DNA from: Guillardia theta CCMP2712
Lineage: Eukaryota > Cryptophyceae > Pyrenomonadales > Geminigeraceae
NCBI RefSeq assembly: GCF_000315625.1
Contig: NW_005434670.1
Span: forward strand, 1,120,035 to 1,184,034
Direction: 5' to 3'
DNA length: 64,000 nt
Position numbers and translations under genes: made by a program. The notes beneath the pieces were generated by a model. The model had not been told where the DNA came from. It ran no database searches and saw only the letters and a program-made list of their open reading frames with translations. Positions 59,134 through 64,000 of the stretch are shown one piece after another; the stretch's first letter is position 1, and each line of letters begins with the position of its first letter.

Positions 59134-62050
59134 TCACATTGTTCTACACACAAAGAGAATGAATATCAGAAACATCGGCCACTTTGCCGTTACTATCTCC
59201 AGCTCCCCTCTTGGTCCCTGCAAGAACTGCTCCATCCCCTCCTCCCCGGCTGCTGACCCACCTCCTTCAGCAATGTTCGCGGGGTGTCGGCCAGGCTGTC
59301 TTCTCGAAGTTCTGTGCGCAGTCAGTCCCTTACTCCCAGCATGCAGACACTCACGTCGACAAGCAGCAGCAGCGGGAGCAGTGCAGGAGGAAGGAGCTCC
59401 GCCTCTGCGCGACGTGTCAGAAGGGTCAGTGGAAGAGCGGAGGAGACCAGGGGCCATGTCGAGGAAGGGAAACAAGGAGCAGATGAGATCTCCTGCTGCC
59501 TGGAGGAGCATGAGGTTCAGAATCCCATCGTGAGCTTTCATGCTAACCTGCTCTCCTCGCTGGATCCCCTCGCCTGTCTCGTCCTCCTCCACGAACGGCC
59601 ACTGAAGATCCCGGTCAGATCCGGCGCAGGACGCAGCTGCCTGTACCTGGTGCTGGGTCGACTCGTGCTTCATAATGATGCCCCTCAAGACTTTTGACGT
59701 GCAGTAGGCAGACGAGAGGGCCTGAGCAGCGAGTCACTTGCCTCTTCAGCGTGAGCAGTTGAGACCTGCATCCTGTATCGGTCGTCGCTGTTGGTCGCAG
59801 CACAGGCAGACACTGCAGCTGTTAGGACGTCGGACACGCGGAATGCTCTGTGGGCCTGGAGGGGAGGGGGGAAGGAACGTCAACAAAGGAGGAAGAGAGA
59901 GAAGTAAGGAACCTGTTTGCACGTGAAGAACTTGGCTGCAAGGAGTCGGAGTGTGAGCTCCACCGCCTGCAGCTCCTCGTCAGCTGAGAAAGAAACACGA
60001 AATTCTCCTCCTCACCTGCCGCCCAGCCTTGACAACAGCTGGGTTTTGCTCGTTCTGACAACCACGTGAGTGATCAGAAGCAGAAGGTGATAAATGGGGA
60101 AGAGAAACCAGAGAGGAATGTAAGAGGGAGGGAGGGAGGATAAGAGTCAGGGCTGGGGCAAGGGAGACTGAGACGAGACGCATGTACACCTGGCGTTGTT
60201 GATTCTCAATCTGCCTCATCAAGGTGTGTCTCTGTCTGCTTGGAATCGCTTCCATGCATTCCGACGAGATGCGAGGAAGCGGCGCGAAGATGCCATTGGA
60301 GGGCTTCACCCCCATCGAACTTCCGCTAGCAGATGCCTATGAGGAGGAGGAGGGAGAAGGAGAGGGAAGGGAGAGGAGTCAACACAGTTTCACATCTCAA
60401 GAGCAGCAGCACCTTGTCCTCTCCTTGTTTTCCTCCGGTCACAGGTCCATTCCTCGTCAGGTTCGGGTTGTCGTAAGCCGCTGACTCGAAGCTGCTCATG
60501 ACCGGGCCGCCGCTTCCTCCTCTTTGGAAGCTCGCGGGAGGGAAGGCCATGCTGGACGCGTGAGCATGCGGCATCAGCACTTGATCGCCTGGAGACTGCG
60601 GGCTACGAGGGTGGGGGCTCGGGGACCCGTCATGGATGGCGAAGGCCTGGAGGGACTGAGCGGCTTTCTCGAGCATGGCGAACTGGCGGCGATGGGACGC
60701 GAGGGAGTCGGAGGGGTCGACGGACCAGTCACCATGGAAGGAGTTGTCAAGGCTGTTGCTCTCTACGTTCACGTACCCGTGGGCTGAGCCGTCAAGCGAG
60801 CGGATCCCGTGGAAAGTCGCGCCATGCAGTGAGTTGTCGGCGGAGCTCCAGCCATGCTCGGACACGTCGCGTGAAGCCGGAGGGGACGTGATCTTTGAAG
60901 GCCGCTCCTCTGTGCCATGGCCGAATGAGCTCGAGTGATTCACGTAGTCACCCAGCTTGCGTTTCAGCTTCGAGTCGCAGTCCGTCAGCGATGACGCGCG
61001 TCGCGGCTTCCCGGCTTCCGCGCGCATGGCGTCACTCACGGCGACGTTGCTGGCCTTCCACTCCTGCATGCTCGGGTCATCACGGAGGAGAGGAGGGAGA
61101 GAGCTGACCTGCCCGAAGCCTTGCATGACTATCTGGAACGCCATCATCCACTGAGCAGCCTCCCACTGCGACGCTGCTCGGAGGACGAGGGTCCGTTCGT
61201 GGCAAGTGACGATGAGCTCGTTGATCTCTTTGCCCTTGTGCACCTTCAGGCCTCCACCATCGAAGTTAACCATCTTCTGAACTCCCAAGTTGTTCGGGTC
61301 TGCAAAGTAGGAGAGGCGCGTCTGGCTCAGGACGAACCATCGCTTGCGCCACCCCCAACCTCCCGAAGTTCTCTTCCTCAACCACCCGCTCTTAATCGAG
61401 TCAGCAAATGCTTGCGCGTTGCTCGAGCTCGAGCTCGCAAAGTGCGGAGTGATGGGCCCCCAACTCTGATGCTCCTTCCCTCTCGCTCCTCCGTTCTTCG
61501 AGTCCGACTCGGCAGCCTTGTCTTCGCTCAGCTCCGTCTTCACGTCTACTCCAGCATCACCCCGAGCTGCAGCAGGAGTCTGCTGCTCCTCCTTCACATC
61601 CACAAAGTGCTTGCTCATCGTTTCATCGCTTCTCGGAGACACGTCAACGTATTCGGGCACGAACGTAAAGGCGCTGGCTAAGGGCAGGCTCCGGTGCCCC
61701 ATGGCGCTTTCAAGGTAGCAGGGCTTGGGAGGACTTTCAAGAGGCCTGCCTGGTCCATCCAAGCTTGCACGAAAGCTTTCAAGGTTAGAGCTGTAGAGGT
61801 CTAAACTCGTCCTGTCCTGTCCCCATGCTACCTCCGATGAAAACTCGCACCCAGCATCATCGAGGAACAGGGGCTGGTCGGCAGACGCCATATCCAAGCT
61901 TGCTCTGCCCTCCCCAAAGAAGTCCATCCTTCCGCTTTCAACCTGCAACTGCTTCGCTCTCACTGACCCTCCTGCCCTCCCTCTGTCATCCCCGTGAAAG
62001 AGAACAGTTGCTGGATCCTGCAGCCGGCGTTGAACCAGTCCGAGCCGCAA
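59134..62050 (-). CDS. PH-domain protein with Ser-rich flanks (3' exons approximate)
   Basis: The main exon is about 60443-62050 on the minus strand, joined at phase 0 to 60190-60336. Further coding-like exons follow towards 59134, for example AHRAFRVSDVLTAAVSACAA near 59740-59855, RGIIMKHESTQHQ near 59645-59690 and WPFVEEDETGEGIQRGEQ near 59550-59600; their exact borders are not resolved. The PH domain is clear at nt about 61100-61400: SIKSGWLRKRTSG, RKRWFVLSQTRLSYFADP, and the closing helix Trp in WEAAQWMMAFQIVMQ. PH domains bind phosphoinositides or proteins, so membrane recruitment is inferred. The region after it repeats LDGSAHGYVN/LDNSFHGDWS-like segments (SLDGSAHG, SLDNSFHG, DNSLHGATFHG), a short internal repeat. 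The start is uncertain: no ATG-preceded signal fixes it, and 61927 is an alternative (MDFFGEGRASLDM). Confidence 0.65.
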
Positions 62051-63305
62051 CCAGCGTCATCTTCAAGCTACAAGGAGCATGCTGTAGTCCTCGAGGCCCG
62101 AATCTAATGAGCAGCAAGATGCAGGATCATCTCCCTGCAAAACAATGAGTCCACGAACAAGACACATCAAACAAGGAATAACTGAGGGCAGATGTCCACA
62201 GTTTCGAAAGAGCTAAGGAATGGCAATGCAACATGGGATTGGTGCGAATGGTGTTCATGACAGCTCAAAAGCAGGGGATAATTCGGGCGCACAAAGAAGA
62301 ATGAACATAAACAGGGACGTGCGAGGCTGCCCAAATCTCAAGCTGGAAGGTTTACGAAAGAGGAATGGACAGATTGTGGCAGGTTGTGTCAAGTCGAGGA
62401 AGGGCGAAGAGGAGAACAAGTAGGGGAACGGAAGAGGAAGGCAGAGGAAGGCAGAGGAAGGCAGACGATAGGCAGAGTCTTCAAGGTCAGCGAAGAACCA
62501 CCAAGGTGGCTAAACACCGCAAGCTTGCATGAATGCGCGAGTAGGGGAAAGGGGGTTAAGGGATTCGTCAAAAGAGGGGGTAGGGGTAGCTGGCTTTTGG
62601 GCTTACGGCCACGTGGGGGTAGTCATCAAGGGGGTTATCATGAGGGAGCACTGAACATGGGCTATATTGAACCGGTGGTACATCAAGACAAGGGGTGGAT
62701 CTAACAGTTGAAAAGATTTTAAGGGTAAGGGAGGGGTGACAACTTCACAGTGAAGCCCATGGGGTCTAATGGTGGGTTCAGATTTAGAGAGATTTGTTAC
62801 TTGGGGATACACCATCGGCCAGGGCCACGGTGTAGAGTGGGTAGGTCTTATGAGGGGGTGGGGGTAGTACAGTCGGGGAGCAAAGATGTGAGTATTACGA
62901 TTGTGGGGTCAGAGGAATTTGTTCATGGGGTGGTGACCATGAGGGTGGGGTAGTGGGGTGAGGCCCTGAAAGATCGCAAGGTCGTGCCTTTATTGTATCT
63001 AACTCAAAAAAGATAGTACCCCCACCGTACGAAAATTTGATATTTGGTAGGGTGGGGTGTTTTCTAAGGGGTAGTTTAGAAGTTAACAAGGGGGTGGTCG
63101 TATCAGGGGCCGCGGGTTCGCAGCGTCTAATTTAAAAGTGTTGTATCGAGTTTAACTTAGGTTCACAGGATTCTATCAACGTGACTCTCAGTCACTCGAT
63201 GACCCGGGGCCCGGAGGCCCGGCGGCACTCCCGAAAGCCTGTTTTAACTAAAAACAAGCAAAGGGTGAGGGAAGTTACGGGTCCTGCTCAGTGAGGAATG
63301 GTGGA
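62051..63305. other. Long non-coding region with a G-rich strand
   Basis: About 1.25 kb. 62410-62465 carries GGAAGGCAGA repeats. 62535-63110 is strongly G-rich on the plus strand with many GGGGGTA and GGGGTGG words, spaced irregularly. 63185-63235 is a small GC patch of GGCCCGG words. No gene is recognised. Confidence 0.45.
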
Positions 63306-64000
63306 ATGACGGCAAGGTGGCAAGAGGGGGTGCGGCGATGGGTCATGCTGGTCGTGGCTGTTGCGGCGATGCTGGGGGACGGAGGCTGTGCTCGCAAGTC
63401 TCAAGACACCCCTCGGAGTTTGCTCTCGTCAGGTAGAGCATGTGTGCAGGTTGAGATAGGTGACGGTCTCTTGTGCTCAGACCCGGTGATGCCTGTGAAT
63501 CGGTCGGGATTATCTCAGATCCCTTGTAACCCTTGGCCTGCTTGCTCCCTCAAGATCTTCCTTGACTGGGTGGTGGATGAAGCGGTATGCTGTCCATGCT
63601 AGCTCTGTCCTCTCGCTTGCCATGCCCTCTCTCGAGTCTTGTTGCTGACTCCACACCAGGAGACTCTCTCAAGGGCGAAGCGTCTGCGCGATGACATCAG
63701 TCAGGTACAAGGAGTGGGTTGATGCTGTCAAAGTGAAACTCTCTCGCTCCTCAAGATCTCCTTCTCCAACTGCTCGAGAAACTCCTGCAGCGCTCAAGAG
63801 AGGATGAAGGAGATCGACGAGCAAGTGAAGAAGGCTCAAGCCATGCTCGACAGCTCCGAGGACACAGAGGCCAAGTACAACAAGGTGCGAGAGGGAGGGA
63901 GGGAGGGAGGGGAGGGAGGGAGGGAGGGGAGGGAGGGGAGGGAGGGGAGGGAGGTCGGCGTCGAAGGCTCCGTGCGAGGTTCAGGGACGCCTTCGTGGGA
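63306..64000 (+). CDS. Signal-peptide protein with coiled coil (3' end outside window)
   Basis: Proposed exons 63306-63584, 63660-63704 and 63756-63884, with introns of 75 and 51 nt, then a microsatellite-bearing intron leading out of the window. The start at 63306 gives MTARWQEGVRRWVMLVVAVA followed by AMLGDGGCARKS, a signal-peptide-like N-terminus. Exon 1 continues Cys-containing (QIPCNPWPACSLKIFLDWVV); an alternative in-frame intron inside it (about 63437-63480) is possible. Exons 2 and 3 code a charged helix: TLSRAKRLRDDISQ, then RMKEIDEQVKKAQAMLDSSE. The protein is not recognised. Confidence 0.45.
63891..63953. repeat. GGGA microsatellite in the last visible intron
   Basis: GGGA/GGGGA units from 63891 to 63953, similar to the tracts in introns of the carotene isomerase gene. 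Confidence 0.85.

Noticed and set aside
1-64000. tRNA, rRNA or other structured RNA genes
   Set aside because: I looked for tRNA-like and conserved rRNA words and saw none; a covariance-model scan would be needed to exclude small RNAs in introns.

Overview
The window is nuclear DNA of a photosynthetic protist with a secondary, red-algal-type plastid, most likely a cryptophyte related to Guillardia theta (an inference). Reasons: (1) genes are split by many very short GT-AG introns, mostly 40-55 nt; (2) a carotenoid isomerase carries a signal peptide followed by a Phe-initiated transit-peptide-like stretch, as in complex plastids; (3) a cytochrome b6f assembly factor of the CCB2/CCB4 type and an intraflagellar transport gene (IFT52) are both present; (4) there are no operons, ribosome-binding sites or other bacterial features.

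Layout. 1-6610 (minus): secreted protein of alternating filamin-like and PA14 domains, cut by the left edge. 7055-10937 (minus): type I membrane protein with a beta-rich ectodomain, cysteine-rich modules and an acidic tail. 12153-13428 (plus): SAM-domain protein with several membrane segments. 13454-18635 (minus): voltage-sensing phosphatase with extra PH-like, C2, GRAM-like and two cyclic-nucleotide-binding-like domains, an architecture I do not know from described members. 19778-41904 (plus): giant secreted protein of about 7,180 residues built of roughly sixty IPT/TIG-like repeats, with LamG/ConA-like and FnIII modules and a striking GC-rich patch. 41974-43556 (minus): 15-cis-zeta-carotene isomerase. 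43978-45764 (plus): 3-hydroxyisobutyryl-CoA hydrolase-like enzyme. 45824-47641 (minus): unrecognised secreted protein. 47981-49871 (minus): PPR protein. 51618-52103 (plus): unrecognised ORF. 54058-54430 (plus): small proline-rich protein. 54515-56261 (minus): IFT52. 57315-58804 (plus): CCB4-like plastid protein. 59134-62050 (minus): PH-domain protein. 63306 to the right edge (plus): signal-peptide/coiled-coil protein, cut by the window.

The first 42 kb is dominated by large cell-surface or membrane-signalling proteins; the right third holds compact housekeeping genes for plastid, flagellum and metabolism. Spaces between genes are short, often 25-70 bp between convergent genes. Purine or pyrimidine microsatellites fill some introns and intergenic gaps. 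A dispersed AT-rich repeat of about 32 bp occurs three times, each time within about 0.7 kb of very GC-rich patches, suggesting decayed non-autonomous elements.

Exon boundaries were deduced by eye from splice-site consensus, phase matching and protein continuity. In most multi-exon genes the exon lengths sum to an intact frame, which supports the models; unresolved points are stated in each entry.
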